Source: Planctobacterium sp965279005 (GTDB taxonomy: Bacteria > Pseudomonadota > Gammaproteobacteria > Enterobacterales > Alteromonadaceae). Taken from it: 64,000 bases of DNA. Every line of letters begins with the position of its first letter. Position 1 is the stretch's first letter. The notes below the pieces were generated by a model that searched no databases, had not been told where the DNA came from, and was given only the letters and a program-made list of their open reading frames with translations. Shown piece after piece: positions 18,196 to 26,174 of the stretch. The stretch spans positions 372,001-436,000 of the forward strand of contig CBDIHK010000030.1 of assembly GCA_965279005.1 (NCBI GenBank), read 5' to 3'. A program made the translations under genes and the position numbers.

Positions 18196-19827
18196 TACCA
18201 TAAAGTCTTCAGTTAAGTAAGCTTCTGAATCGAGGTAGAAGGCGTAGCTTGAGCGGCTATCTTTGCCTTGGAAGCGCGCGGACAAACCTGGGAAACCATT
18301 GGAGCCGATACCAAATCCTTGTGAAGCCAATGGACCGACTTCATAAGATTTAGGGTCGCCAGCAATAGAGTCATAAGACTCGTAGCGCCACTCAAAACCA
18401 CCTGCGATAAACAACGGCTCGGCTAGTCCTGCGTCCAATGCTTTGGTTAGGTCAAGGTTAAAGCTGCGCTCATCCTGGATGTAGCGGCCTGGTTTGAAGG
18501 AAGTCGGTGTGTCTGGCCCTAATGATGGGTTAACAGTGTTGCGGATAGCAAAGTCGATTTCGTTTTGGCCAGCGTATACGCTAACGTCATAGGTCCAATC
18601 TCCATCGAGTTCACCTTTGGTTCCAATGGCGATTGAGGCATCACTTACCACACCACCAAAGCGCGGGGTGAAGCCACCTGGGAACATTTCGTTAAATGCC
18701 CAGCAGTTTTGGCCAACAGCAGTACTGTTGTCGGCGATAAGGGCGTAGTCAGCGTCATCCAATACGTTGCCATCAGTGATGCGCACAACGGGACACTCAA
18801 TACCGACCCCGACACCATCAAGATCACCTACTAAAAGCGTAGGTGTTGTTGTGCCGTCATCTTCAACCACACCTGGTCCGCCATTTACGCCGCCACGGGT
18901 ATGTGGGTTACGGAAGTAGAAGCCACCGTCAACTTCGCGTTCAGCGTAGTTGGCGAACATGTAGGCTTCACTAGTGCTGCTTAGTTCTAGGCCGAAGTTG
19001 GCGAAGAATTTGGCATCGTATTTGATTTCTGGATTACCCCAGACTTGCGCTGGATTGGCAACAAAGGTGTTACCTGCATCGATCAAGCCTTGGGCATCGT
19101 CACGTTGCACACTGCGCACTGTGTCATCAGCTTCGCGGTATTCGACGCTGAAGTTGGCAAAACCCTGGCTAGTGAATGGCAAGCCAATGTTGCCAGAGAA
19201 AGTGGTGGTATCGCCATCACCTTCGAAATAGGAGCCGTGCATTAGTTCAAACACACCGCCTTCGGCATCGTCTTTCAATACAAAGTTAATGACACCTGCG
19301 ATGGCGTCAGAACCGTACTGGGCTGCCGCACCATCACGCAATACTTCCACTTGCTTCAACGCAACAGAAGGGATTACGCCAATATCAGGACCTTGCGCGC
19401 CATCTGATAGGCCACCGCCTAGGAAAGTAATTACCGCTGAACGATGGCGACGCTTACCATTGACCAATATCAATGTGTGGTCAGATGCCATGCCGCGCAG
19501 GTTGGCCGGGCGAACCAGGGTAGAGGCGTCGTTGATGGGTTGGTCGTTCACATTAAAAGAAGGTACCGCATTTTGCATCATGGACACCATATCGGTGGAG
19601 CCCTGGGAGCGGAATTCTTGTTCAGAAATTATATCTACCGGTACTGCAGAGTCACCGATGGAGCGGGGGGCTGCACGGGTACCAACAACAGCAATTTTTT
19701 CAACGCTGGCGTCCGAGGCACCTTCTTCCTGGGCACTTGCTGGTGCAACCGCGACTAGGCCGGCAGACACCGAAGCGGCCGCGAGGAAGCGGATGCTTTT
19801 TGTGATCTTGGATAAGTGTGTGTTCAT
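18154..19827 (-). CDS. TonB-dependent receptor 2, signal peptide, plug and first half of barrel (frameshifted)
   Basis: Starts with a good signal peptide (MNTHLSKITKSIRFLAAASV, cleaved after APASA) and a TonB-box-like EKIAVVGTR, then the plug with LRGMASDHTLILVNGKRRH and LRDGAAAQYGSDAIAGVINF. There is no STN domain, unlike paralogue 1. The frame derails at about 18192-18196, where one extra base in GGCC breaks the barrel after LTEDFMVG. Joined with 17208-18195 the protein is about 870 residues, normal for this receptor class. An N-terminal GSTDMVSMMQNAVPSFNVND block is nearly shared with receptor 1. Confidence 0.88.
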   Translation of the reverse strand: MNTHLSKITKSIRFLAAASVSAGLVAVAPASAQEEGASDASVEKIAVVGTRAAPRSIGDSAVPVDIISEQEFRSQGSTDMVSMMQNAVPSFNVNDQPINDASTLVRPANLRGMASDHTLILVNGKRRHRSAVITFLGGGLSDGAQGPDIGVIPSVALKQVEVLRDGAAAQYGSDAIAGVINFVLKDDAEGGVFELMHGSYFEGDGDTTTFSGNIGLPFTSQGFANFSVEYREADDTVRSVQRDDAQGLIDAGNTFVANPAQVWGNPEIKYDAKFFANFGLELSSTSEAYMFANYAEREVDGGFYFRNPHTRGGVNGGPGVVEDDGTTTPTLLVGDLDGVGVGIECPVVRITDGNVLDDADYALIADNSTAVGQNCWAFNEMFPGGFTPRFGGVVSDASIAIGTKGELDGDWTYDVSVYAGQNEIDFAIRNTVNPSLGPDTPTSFKPGRYIQDERSFNLDLTKALDAGLAEPLFIAGGFEWRYESYDSIAGDPKSYEVGPLASQGFGIGSNGFPGLSARFQGKDSRSSYAFYLDSEAYLTEDFMVGRCNPLRRFLRLW

Positions 19828-20062
19828 AAATTATTTTCCAACAAAACTATAATTATTAAAAGTGGCCAACTGCATAAAAGTGCAGTTAGCCTAAATACAC
19901 TAAACAGGAATAAAACAATGTATTGCGCTCGATAACTCTCGATTGCAAATTTGTTATAGCGCTATATTTTATAAAAAACAATGCACTTTATTAAAAATTA
20001 AAAAAAAATAAAAAAATGATAGAGGATTTTGTTTTCTAGTTTGTCTATGTAATAGATTGGCG

Positions 20063-20100
20063 CCCCTCTATTCCGGGGGAAGGTCAGTATAATAGAGGGG
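20063..20100. promoter_or_regulatory. inverted repeat upstream of receptor 2
   Basis: CCCCTCTATT (20063-20072) and AATAGAGGGG (20091-20100) are perfect 10-bp arms with an 18-base spacer, about 235 bases upstream of the receptor 2 start. No T tract adjoins either arm, so a protein site or a leader-RNA structure is as likely as a terminator. Confidence 0.45.
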
Positions 20101-20253
20101 TTTGCCGGTTTCCTCACTTACTTTTACCAGCGGCGTTAGCAAGCCAGAATACGCGCGGATTTTGTGTCAAAATTCAGATAATTAATATTTTAATACATTT
20201 TGTAAAATTTTAGGTAAATAAATGCATGTATTAAAGCTTGCCGTTTTCCTGTC

Positions 20254-20272
20254 TCAAATGATAACCATTATT
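20254..20272. promoter_or_regulatory. Fur-box-like site
   Basis: The 19-mer TCAAATGATAACCATTATT matches the Fur consensus GATAATGATAATCATTATC at 14 of 19 positions, including the central AATGATAA and CATTAT halves. It lies about 430 bases upstream of receptor 2, far for direct control unless a long leader exists. Confidence 0.5.
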
Positions 20273-20543
20273 ATGTTTTAAACTCCCACATTAAGTGCCG
20301 AAAATGATTTCTTAATTAAACCCCGGCTGCTACTAAACTACCTAAAACCTAAATTAGGTAGCACCCCAAGGCCTGCAATCACTTTCATCCTAGCCATTCT
20401 GGGGACTACTTATAGCGCTAGGTACGGTTACCCATCAATTTTCCAGCTTGCGCTGCCATGTCGTAATTTGATGGAAGGCTCCTTGGTTCTGGCGATGCTA
20501 TCTCTGTTCAAAATTGGCTAAGGGATACACTTGCTGCAAAGCC

Positions 20544-20597
20544 TGTCGCAAAATTAACAAATGTCGCAAATGTCACAAACTATACAAAAGTCGCATA
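20544..20597. promoter_or_regulatory. 9-bp periodic repeat array in the promoter of the HTH-receiver operon
   Basis: Six consecutive 9-base units: TGTCGCAAA, ATTAACAAA, TGTCGCAAA, TGTCACAAA, CTATACAAA, AGTCGCATA. Units 1, 3, 4 and 6 share the GTC(G/A)CA core at offsets 0, 18, 27 and 45; five of the six end in CAAA. It ends about 47 bases before the ATG and overlaps a possible -10 (TATAAA, about 20596). A likely operator, perhaps for the HTH protein encoded next. Confidence 0.6.
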
Positions 20598-20644
20598 TAA
20601 ATGGCGCTTTGGATCGATTACTTTATCGCCAGAGGTGAAGATTG

Positions 20645-21226
20645 ATGACGAAAAAAGCGTGGACAACAGGTGAAATTGCAAAGCATTGTGGTGTGACTTT
20701 GCGCACCGTCATCCGCTGGATAGAACGCGGTAGTTTGAAAGCGTACAAGTTGCCAGGCCGCGGTAACAACCGGGTTAACCATAGCGATTTGGTCGAGTTC
20801 CTAGACCAGCATGGCATGCCTGCATTGGAAAGCCCTGAACCCGTGCACAATAAAAGGGTGCTTATCTGCGACGATGAACCTGCCTATGCCCAGGCTATTA
20901 ATCGGGTGTTGCAGCGGGCATCTTACCAAACCGAAATTGCCTTTGATGGCTTCCAGGCGGGGATGCAATTGGCGAACTTCAAGCCAAGCCTTATGACCCT
21001 TGACCTGAATATGCCAAACATGAACGGCTTTGAAGTCTTGCAGTACATCCGCAGCACACCGGAGTTCAATCAAATCAAGATAGTTGTGATATCGGGCTTG
21101 CCGGAACAAGAACTAAACAAGGCAAAAGCGTTGGGCGCCGATGCCGTTTTGGCTAAACCGTTCTCACCTGGCAAGCTTTTGGAACTACTAGCCACACTAG
21201 AACCGCCTGAGCTTGCGAGTGCTTAA
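20645..21226 (+). CDS. excisionase-type HTH plus receiver-domain response regulator
   Basis: 193 residues with an inverted domain order: an N-terminal helix-turn-helix of the excisionase/MerR-like type (residues 6-55, WTTGEIAKHCGVTLRTVIRWIERG then LPGRGNNRVNHSDLVEFLD), a linker, and a C-terminal receiver domain with the acidic pair D76-D77, phospho-acceptor D120 (TLDLNMPNMNG), Ser/Thr in VVISG and Lys in LAKPFSP. ATG 20645 is chosen because AGAGGTGAAG precedes it. It is first in a four-gene operon with 1 base to the next start. It likely binds DNA under kinase control, perhaps the 9-bp array in its own promoter. Confidence 0.88.
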   Translation: MTKKAWTTGEIAKHCGVTLRTVIRWIERGSLKAYKLPGRGNNRVNHSDLVEFLDQHGMPALESPEPVHNKRVLICDDEPAYAQAINRVLQRASYQTEIAFDGFQAGMQLANFKPSLMTLDLNMPNMNGFEVLQYIRSTPEFNQIKIVVISGLPEQELNKAKALGADAVLAKPFSPGKLLELLATLEPPELASA

Positions 21227-21227
21227 G

Positions 21228-22070
21228 ATGCGCTGTTTTCTTGTACTATTAATTGTCTTTTATTTGCCGCTGGCTTCTGCTTCGGAAAGCTTGCTGTTTG
21301 CGGTTGTCCCCCAGCAATCAGCGAAAGTATTGGCCAAAAAGTGGACGCCATTGCTGAATTACTTGGAAATGGCAACCGGGTTGGATATTAGGTTTGTTAC
21401 CGCAAAGAACATTCCAACGTTTGAACATCGCCTTGCTAGGCAGGTCTATGACATTGCCTATATGAACCCCTACCACTATGTGCATTACCACGAGCAGAGC
21501 GGTTACCAGGTGTTTGCCAAACAAAGGGGCAAGCAGATCCAAGGGATTGTGGTTGTGCGCAGGGATAGCGGCATTAGTTCACTGCATCAGCTTGCCGGTG
21601 AACGCATTGCATTCCCGTCGCCAGCTGCATTTGCTGCCAGTATCATACCCCGGGCTACCATGGCGGCTATGGGATTGGGTGTTGAGCCCAGCTATGTCTC
21701 TTCCCATGACTCGGTTTACCTCAATGTCAGTAAAGGCTTTTTTCCAGCCGGGGGTGGCATTGTGCGCACTTTCGAATTAATGCCTGGGGCAGTCAAGCAA
21801 GATTTGCAGATCATATGGACTTCGCCCGGCTACACGCCCCATGCCATTGCCCACAGACTAGGGCTAGACAAGGCAAAGGTGGACAAGATCCAAGCTGCTT
21901 TGCTGTCCTTGAACGATAAACAAGCGTATTCCCAGGTCCTAAAATCAATTCAGTTTTCCGGGTTTGAGCTAGCACATGACAGCATGTGGGATGATGTCCG
22001 CGCGTTGAATATCGGAACCATGGGCATTGACAAACCCCTTGGGCAAGCGGTTCGGGTAAAACAAAGATGA
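21228..22070 (+). CDS. PhnD-like periplasmic substrate-binding protein (signalling partner)
   Basis: 280 residues with a signal peptide (MRCFLVLLIVFYLPLASASE) and the PhnD / phosphate-phosphonate-binding fold: FAVVPQQSAKVLAKKWTPLL, then YDIAYMNPYHYVHY and LAGERIAFPSPAAFAAS. Despite the family name no ABC permease or ATPase is nearby; the gene overlaps the histidine kinase gene by four bases (ATGA). That context suggests a ligand sensor feeding the kinase rather than a transporter subunit. The ligand cannot be deduced. I prefer ATG 21228 over the earlier in-frame TTG. Confidence 0.85.
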   Translation: MRCFLVLLIVFYLPLASASESLLFAVVPQQSAKVLAKKWTPLLNYLEMATGLDIRFVTAKNIPTFEHRLARQVYDIAYMNPYHYVHYHEQSGYQVFAKQRGKQIQGIVVVRRDSGISSLHQLAGERIAFPSPAAFAASIIPRATMAAMGLGVEPSYVSSHDSVYLNVSKGFFPAGGGIVRTFELMPGAVKQDLQIIWTSPGYTPHAIAHRLGLDKAKVDKIQAALLSLNDKQAYSQVLKSIQFSGFELAHDSMWDDVRALNIGTMGIDKPLGQAVRVKQR

Positions 22071-23713
22071 CGCGCTTGTTCTCCACTTTAAAGGTCAAAA
22101 CGGTGTTGGGGGTAGCCTCAATCAAGGTAGTGCTGCTGGCAATCCTGATCTATACCGCGTTGGGTTTGATGACCCAAGCGATTAACGAAGGCCTGCAAAA
22201 ACGGGCAACGACGGCGGCCACTTTGTTTGCCACTACCACCCAGGATGCCTTGTTGTCTTACGACTTGGCGTCGTTACAGTCTTATAGCGAGCAAATGTTG
22301 ATAAACCCAGATGTGGTTTACGCGCGGGTACTTGATGCCGAGGGCAGGGTCTTTGCCTCGGCTGGTGCAGTGCCTCAATACACTATTTTTCCAGTGATGG
22401 ACACAAGGGTGCAGGACGTCGACGACGGCGTTTTTGATGCGGTCTCCAATATTTCTGAAGCGGGGGAAGTGTATGGCCGTGTCGAAATTGGCATTGCCAC
22501 CCAAGGTATCGCTACCACGATTAGCCATATTGAAGGCAACATTGCCTTTATCGTTGCCGTAGAAATGGTTTTAGTTGGCCTGTTTTCTTGGATGTTGGGC
22601 AGCTATTTGACTAAACAGCTAAGTTCTCTTAGGGCTGGCGCACATCACGTCAGCATGGCGGTGAGTGAAGGTAGGTTCCAGGCGGTACAGCGGATCCCCG
22701 TGAATTCCTCAGACGAAATTGCCGAAGTAGCGGTTGCCTTCAACAAACTTGTGGACAATTTGGAGTTGGAATTCAGCCAAAAAAACCAGTTTGAGCAGAT
22801 GCTCAAGGATTTTGGTGAGTCACTCGAGCACCAGGTGCAACAAAGAACCAACGAGCTAGAATCCAAAAACCTTGCATTAAACAACACCAACCAAGAACTT
22901 AAGGCGGCGCAAAAGCAATTATTACATGCCGAAAAAATGGCCTCTATCGGCCAGCTGGCAGCCGGTGTTGCCCATGAAATCAACAACCCGGTTGGCTATG
23001 TAGTCAGCAACCTTGCCACCTTGCGCAGCTACGTGGCCAATTATCAGCAAGCCTTGGCAGCCATCCCACAATGCCTTGTTGGCGCTCCAAGCCAGCTAGC
23101 CAGCTGTGAAGGTATTTTATCTGAAAATGATATTGAGTTGGTCAATGCGGATATAGACGATTTATTACACGAATCGCTGCAAGGGCTGGGGCGTGTCCAG
23201 GAAATTGTCTGCGGCTTAAAATCCTTTTCCCATGCCGACTCAGACGAAATGCGGGCTACCGAGGTAAACGACTGTATCCGCAATACCCTGTCGATGGTCA
23301 ACAACCAATTGAAATACCATTGCCAGGTGGAGTTGGAATTGTGCCCTAGTGCCCTAGTCCAGGGTCATAGCGGTAGGCTGTCGCAAGTGTTTACCAACCT
23401 GTTGGTAAATGCCGGCCAGGCAATCGAAAAAAATGGCCGGATAAAGGTGAAGACCAGTGTAGGGCAAGGGCAGGTCAAGGTTTATATAGCCGACAATGGT
23501 TGTGGCATTGAACCGGGGCACCAAAAGCACCTATTTGATCCCTTCTTTACCACCAAACCCGAAGGGCAAGGTACGGGCTTGGGCTTATCCATTTCCTACG
23601 GCATTGTCAAAGATCACGGTGGCGATATCAGCGTCAAAAGTATCGTTGGCAAAGGTACTTGTTTTACCGTGTGTTTGCCAATGGCAGCAATTGAACCATT
23701 ACAGGAGGCATAG
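22067..23713 (+). CDS. membrane sensor histidine kinase
   Basis: 548 residues: membrane segment about 8-35, periplasmic sensor region 36-160, membrane segment 162-185, HAMP 186-245 with DEIAEVAVAFNKL, a coiled coil 245-290, HisKA with phospho-acceptor H303 (AAGVAHEINNPVGYV), then HATPase with N box (FTNLLVNAGQAI), G1 (DNGCGI), F box (LFDPFFTTKPEG) and G2 (GTGLGLS). The NtrB/ZraS-like HEINNP motif is typical of kinases that signal through co-encoded periplasmic proteins. Partners are probably the upstream HTH-receiver and the downstream receiver/HD-GYP-like protein. Confidence 0.94.
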   Translation: MTRLFSTLKVKTVLGVASIKVVLLAILIYTALGLMTQAINEGLQKRATTAATLFATTTQDALLSYDLASLQSYSEQMLINPDVVYARVLDAEGRVFASAGAVPQYTIFPVMDTRVQDVDDGVFDAVSNISEAGEVYGRVEIGIATQGIATTISHIEGNIAFIVAVEMVLVGLFSWMLGSYLTKQLSSLRAGAHHVSMAVSEGRFQAVQRIPVNSSDEIAEVAVAFNKLVDNLELEFSQKNQFEQMLKDFGESLEHQVQQRTNELESKNLALNNTNQELKAAQKQLLHAEKMASIGQLAAGVAHEINNPVGYVVSNLATLRSYVANYQQALAAIPQCLVGAPSQLASCEGILSENDIELVNADIDDLLHESLQGLGRVQEIVCGLKSFSHADSDEMRATEVNDCIRNTLSMVNNQLKYHCQVELELCPSALVQGHSGRLSQVFTNLLVNAGQAIEKNGRIKVKTSVGQGQVKVYIADNGCGIEPGHQKHLFDPFFTTKPEGQGTGLGLSISYGIVKDHGGDISVKSIVGKGTCFTVCLPMAAIEPLQEA

Positions 23714-23717
23714 CGCA

Positions 23718-24995
23718 ATGCAAGCAGCAAAACCATTTACCGTCCTATGTGTCGATGACGAGAAAAACATCCTGGCGTCACTGCGGCGTTTGTTCTTTAA
23801 AGCTGATTTTAATTTACTGTTGGCGACAAGCGGTGCCGAAGCATTGAAGCTGATGCAGCAAAACCAAGTGCATGTTGTGGTTTCCGATATGAAAATGCCG
23901 CAAATGAACGGCGCTGAGTTCCTTCAGCAAGCATCAAAGTTATATCCAGACTCTTATCGCATTATTTTGTCTGGCTACGCCGACCTTGCCTCCACCATTG
24001 ATGCGGTCAACAAGGGAAAGATCCACCGTTTCTTGCAAAAGCCATGGCAAAACAGCGAACTAAAGGAAGCCATCGAATCTGGTTTGCAGCAGGTGCGGCT
24101 TAAACTTGAAAACCAGCGCTTAAGCCAGGAGGTGGAAAACCGCAACCTTGAGCTAGAACAGCTCAACGGGCAGCTAGAAGAAAAAGTGAACTTGCGCACC
24201 CGCCAAATCAATCTGGCGTTGAAAAAATTGCAGTGCCAAAACCGGGCATTGGAAAAAGTGCTATATAACATGATCAGCATCAACCCCAAACTAGACGGAA
24301 GCTTTGCCAGGAATGTCAGTGATTTGTGCCGGCGCCTGGGCAAACGCTTCCAATTATCAGACTTGGAACAACGGCAGATTGGCCTGGCTGGCATTATGTG
24401 CGATATCGGCCTGCTGGGAATTGACCCTTATTTGTATTCCAAACCTTTTGACCAGCTGAGCTTTGAGCAGAAAAAAGAGTACCTAAACCAGGTTGATGTG
24501 GTGAATTTAATCTTGGCACCGGCTGAGCACTTGCAACCGGTTTCTGCCATATTGACCCAGCAGTTCCTGAATTTTTCTGGTGATGGTTCAGGCATGCCGG
24601 GGGACAAGGAACAGCCTGCTTACAGTCAAATAAGTTTGGGTGCCCGGATATTGCGGGTTGCGCGGGACTATTTCAACCTGGCCAAGGCCAACTGTGGCCA
24701 AGCCAACGCCCATGCCCAAGTGTTGGCGCAGATAATCAAGCACCGGGGCACAAAGTATGATCCAGAGGTGCTGGATCAGCTACAGGCAATGGATGAGAAG
24801 TTGTTTGTTTTTGAAGCCAGGGTCGGGCTGGGTGTGTCAGCCTTGAAACCCGGTATGGTGCTGCGCCAGAACCTTTATACGCCTGGGCATATATTGCTGC
24901 TGCCAGAAGGCCATAAGCTCACCGATTCCAGTATCAGCCGTTTGGCGCATATTGAACAGGTGAAAGAGATTAACCTAGAAGTCGATGCGGCCTAG
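23718..24995 (+). CDS. response regulator with degenerate HD-GYP-like output domain
   Basis: 425 residues from ATG 23718, which has an AGGAGG site nine bases away; an open frame further upstream only shadows the kinase gene. Receiver domain 1-120 (D13-D14, acceptor D57 in VVSDMKMPQMNG, LSGYAD, LQKPW), coiled coil about 125-175, then an HD-GYP-like domain. The catalytic signature is broken: CDIGLLGI stands where HDIGKIGI is expected, and NFSGDGSGMPG where HHERWDGSGYP is expected. Phosphodiesterase activity is therefore unlikely; binding or scaffolding is more plausible. The last 854 bases recur at 28146. Confidence 0.88.
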   Translation: MQAAKPFTVLCVDDEKNILASLRRLFFKADFNLLLATSGAEALKLMQQNQVHVVVSDMKMPQMNGAEFLQQASKLYPDSYRIILSGYADLASTIDAVNKGKIHRFLQKPWQNSELKEAIESGLQQVRLKLENQRLSQEVENRNLELEQLNGQLEEKVNLRTRQINLALKKLQCQNRALEKVLYNMISINPKLDGSFARNVSDLCRRLGKRFQLSDLEQRQIGLAGIMCDIGLLGIDPYLYSKPFDQLSFEQKKEYLNQVDVVNLILAPAEHLQPVSAILTQQFLNFSGDGSGMPGDKEQPAYSQISLGARILRVARDYFNLAKANCGQANAHAQVLAQIIKHRGTKYDPEVLDQLQAMDEKLFVFEARVGLGVSALKPGMVLRQNLYTPGHILLLPEGHKLTDSSISRLAHIEQVKEINLEVDAA

Positions 24996-25150
24996 GGCAG
25001 GGTACGGATACCATTATATTTAATGTTAAGTGACCAATGCCTAAGGCATGGCGTCCAATTTGTCGTGGTTCCGATTCTAAATGACAACATCAGAACCTAA
25101 AGCGCCATCAGGCCACCCAAATTAATGTATAAGTTTAACGGCTACTGATG
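24142..25150 (+). repeat. duplicated segment, copy A (3' end of receiver/HD-GYP-like gene plus flank)
   Basis: Bases 24142-24995 match 28146-28999 with 11 substitutions and no indel (98.7% identity by direct comparison). The following 150 bases are also homologous to 29000-29150 but with many substitutions and indels. Confidence 0.9.
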
Positions 25151-25419
25151 GCGTATTCCGGCCATACAAGAATTTAGTGACTTTACTTCCGCTTCGTACG
25201 TAAACCGGAAGTTCGAACTACGCCCAATAGAATATTCTTTTTGAGCGAAAGAATTTGTCAACCTTTACTTAAATACAGTTTGCGTCTATCAAAACCCTAT
25301 TAATCAACATTTACGCCTATTTAGTGTCTCGAATGTTCTATTTGGCGGCCAATGACGTACGTTTGTCGTAACGCTGTCATACTCTTGTTAGCTATAAAAA
25401 TAAGGTCAGTGAGGTAACT
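25151..25419. promoter_or_regulatory. intergenic region upstream of the XRE-type regulator
   Basis: No gene. It contains a small inverted repeat ACTTCCG (25185-25191) / CGGAAGT (25206-25212) and otherwise nothing I recognise. Confidence 0.35.
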
Positions 25420-26127
25420 ATGATGCAAGAAGCGGTTAAATCAATGGTGTCGCCAACCAAGCTCAAATCAATGCGTGTTGAAAATGGTTGGTCTCAAGAA
25501 AAGCTAGCGTCCGTAACAGGTTTGAGTCTGAGGACCATTCAGCGCATTGAAAAGGACGGACAGTGTTCAGTTGAGTCAAAGCTAGCTATTGCGGCCGCCT
25601 TAAACATGACGCCATCCGAATTATTGCATGATTATCCTGAGAAAGTGGGTGATGGCACGCTTAACTACGGCGGAATGGTTGGGTTATTAAGTATTGTGGG
25701 TTTGTGCAGTTTGCTTGTCGCATGGGAATGGAAGAACCCTGAGATTTTCATCAATCCGATGAATGCATTATTCATCGGTTTGACGGTTTTTGGATTGTCT
25801 ATGATGAGTAGTGGCTTTCAAGCAACATTGAATGCGTTTGGTACGGTTGTTTGGATATTCAAACAGCCACAAGACCAACTGCTGGTACAGGCGCATTTGC
25901 CAGTACTACGACGTGCACTGGTTTATTGCTACAGCGCTGGCGTTATTTGGACATTGACCGAAGTAGTCGAGGCTGGCTTTTACGGAAGCCAAACTTCCAA
26001 CAATTCAATGTCCCTGAATGACATATTGTTCTCGATGCAAAGCTTGCTTTATGCAGTCATGCTCGCGGAATTTGTGATACGACCGTTGATGAACAGAATA
26101 ACGTGGTTACTTAGCCGACAACACTAA
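25420..26127 (+). CDS. membrane-anchored XRE-family HTH regulator
   Basis: 235 residues. The N-terminal 70 residues form an XRE helix-turn-helix (KLKSMRVENGWSQEKLASVT, then GLSLRTIQRIEKDG). The remainder contains about four hydrophobic segments (near 83-102, 110-130, 165-185 and 205-225), placing a DNA-binding domain on the cytoplasmic face of the membrane. No ligand is suggested by the sequence. The gene is followed after 47 bases by a cytochrome b561 gene on the same strand, a possible target or partner. It lies between the two arms of the 854-bp duplication. Confidence 0.8.
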   Translation: MMQEAVKSMVSPTKLKSMRVENGWSQEKLASVTGLSLRTIQRIEKDGQCSVESKLAIAAALNMTPSELLHDYPEKVGDGTLNYGGMVGLLSIVGLCSLLVAWEWKNPEIFINPMNALFIGLTVFGLSMMSSGFQATLNAFGTVVWIFKQPQDQLLVQAHLPVLRRALVYCYSAGVIWTLTEVVEAGFYGSQTSNNSMSLNDILFSMQSLLYAVMLAEFVIRPLMNRITWLLSRQH

Positions 26128-26174
26128 GTGCAGCTGCCGACTGGTTATCAACTCAATTAACAAGGTGAACAACA

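Larger units (their letters stand above)
19828..20644. promoter_or_regulatory. 817-base regulatory interval between receptor 2 and the signalling operon
   Basis: No gene. It is AT-rich close to receptor 2 (poly-A/T at 19960-20040) and holds, in order, a 10-bp inverted repeat (20063-20100), a Fur-box-like palindrome (20254-20272), a hairpin CTACCTAA/TTAGGTAG (20338-20361) and a 9-bp periodic array (20544-20597) just before the HTH-receiver gene. Confidence 0.6.

Noticed and set aside
20088..20093. TATAAT as a plus-strand -10 element
   Set aside because: It sits inside an inverted-repeat arm and has no plausible -35 or downstream gene.
20544..20597. CRISPR or plasmid-type origin iterons
   Set aside because: Units are only 9 bp, without spacers, and lie directly at a promoter; no rep or cas genes nearby.
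21228..22070. Phosphonate ABC transporter operon
   Set aside because: No permease or ATPase genes adjoin; the gene is fused by overlap to a histidine kinase gene instead.
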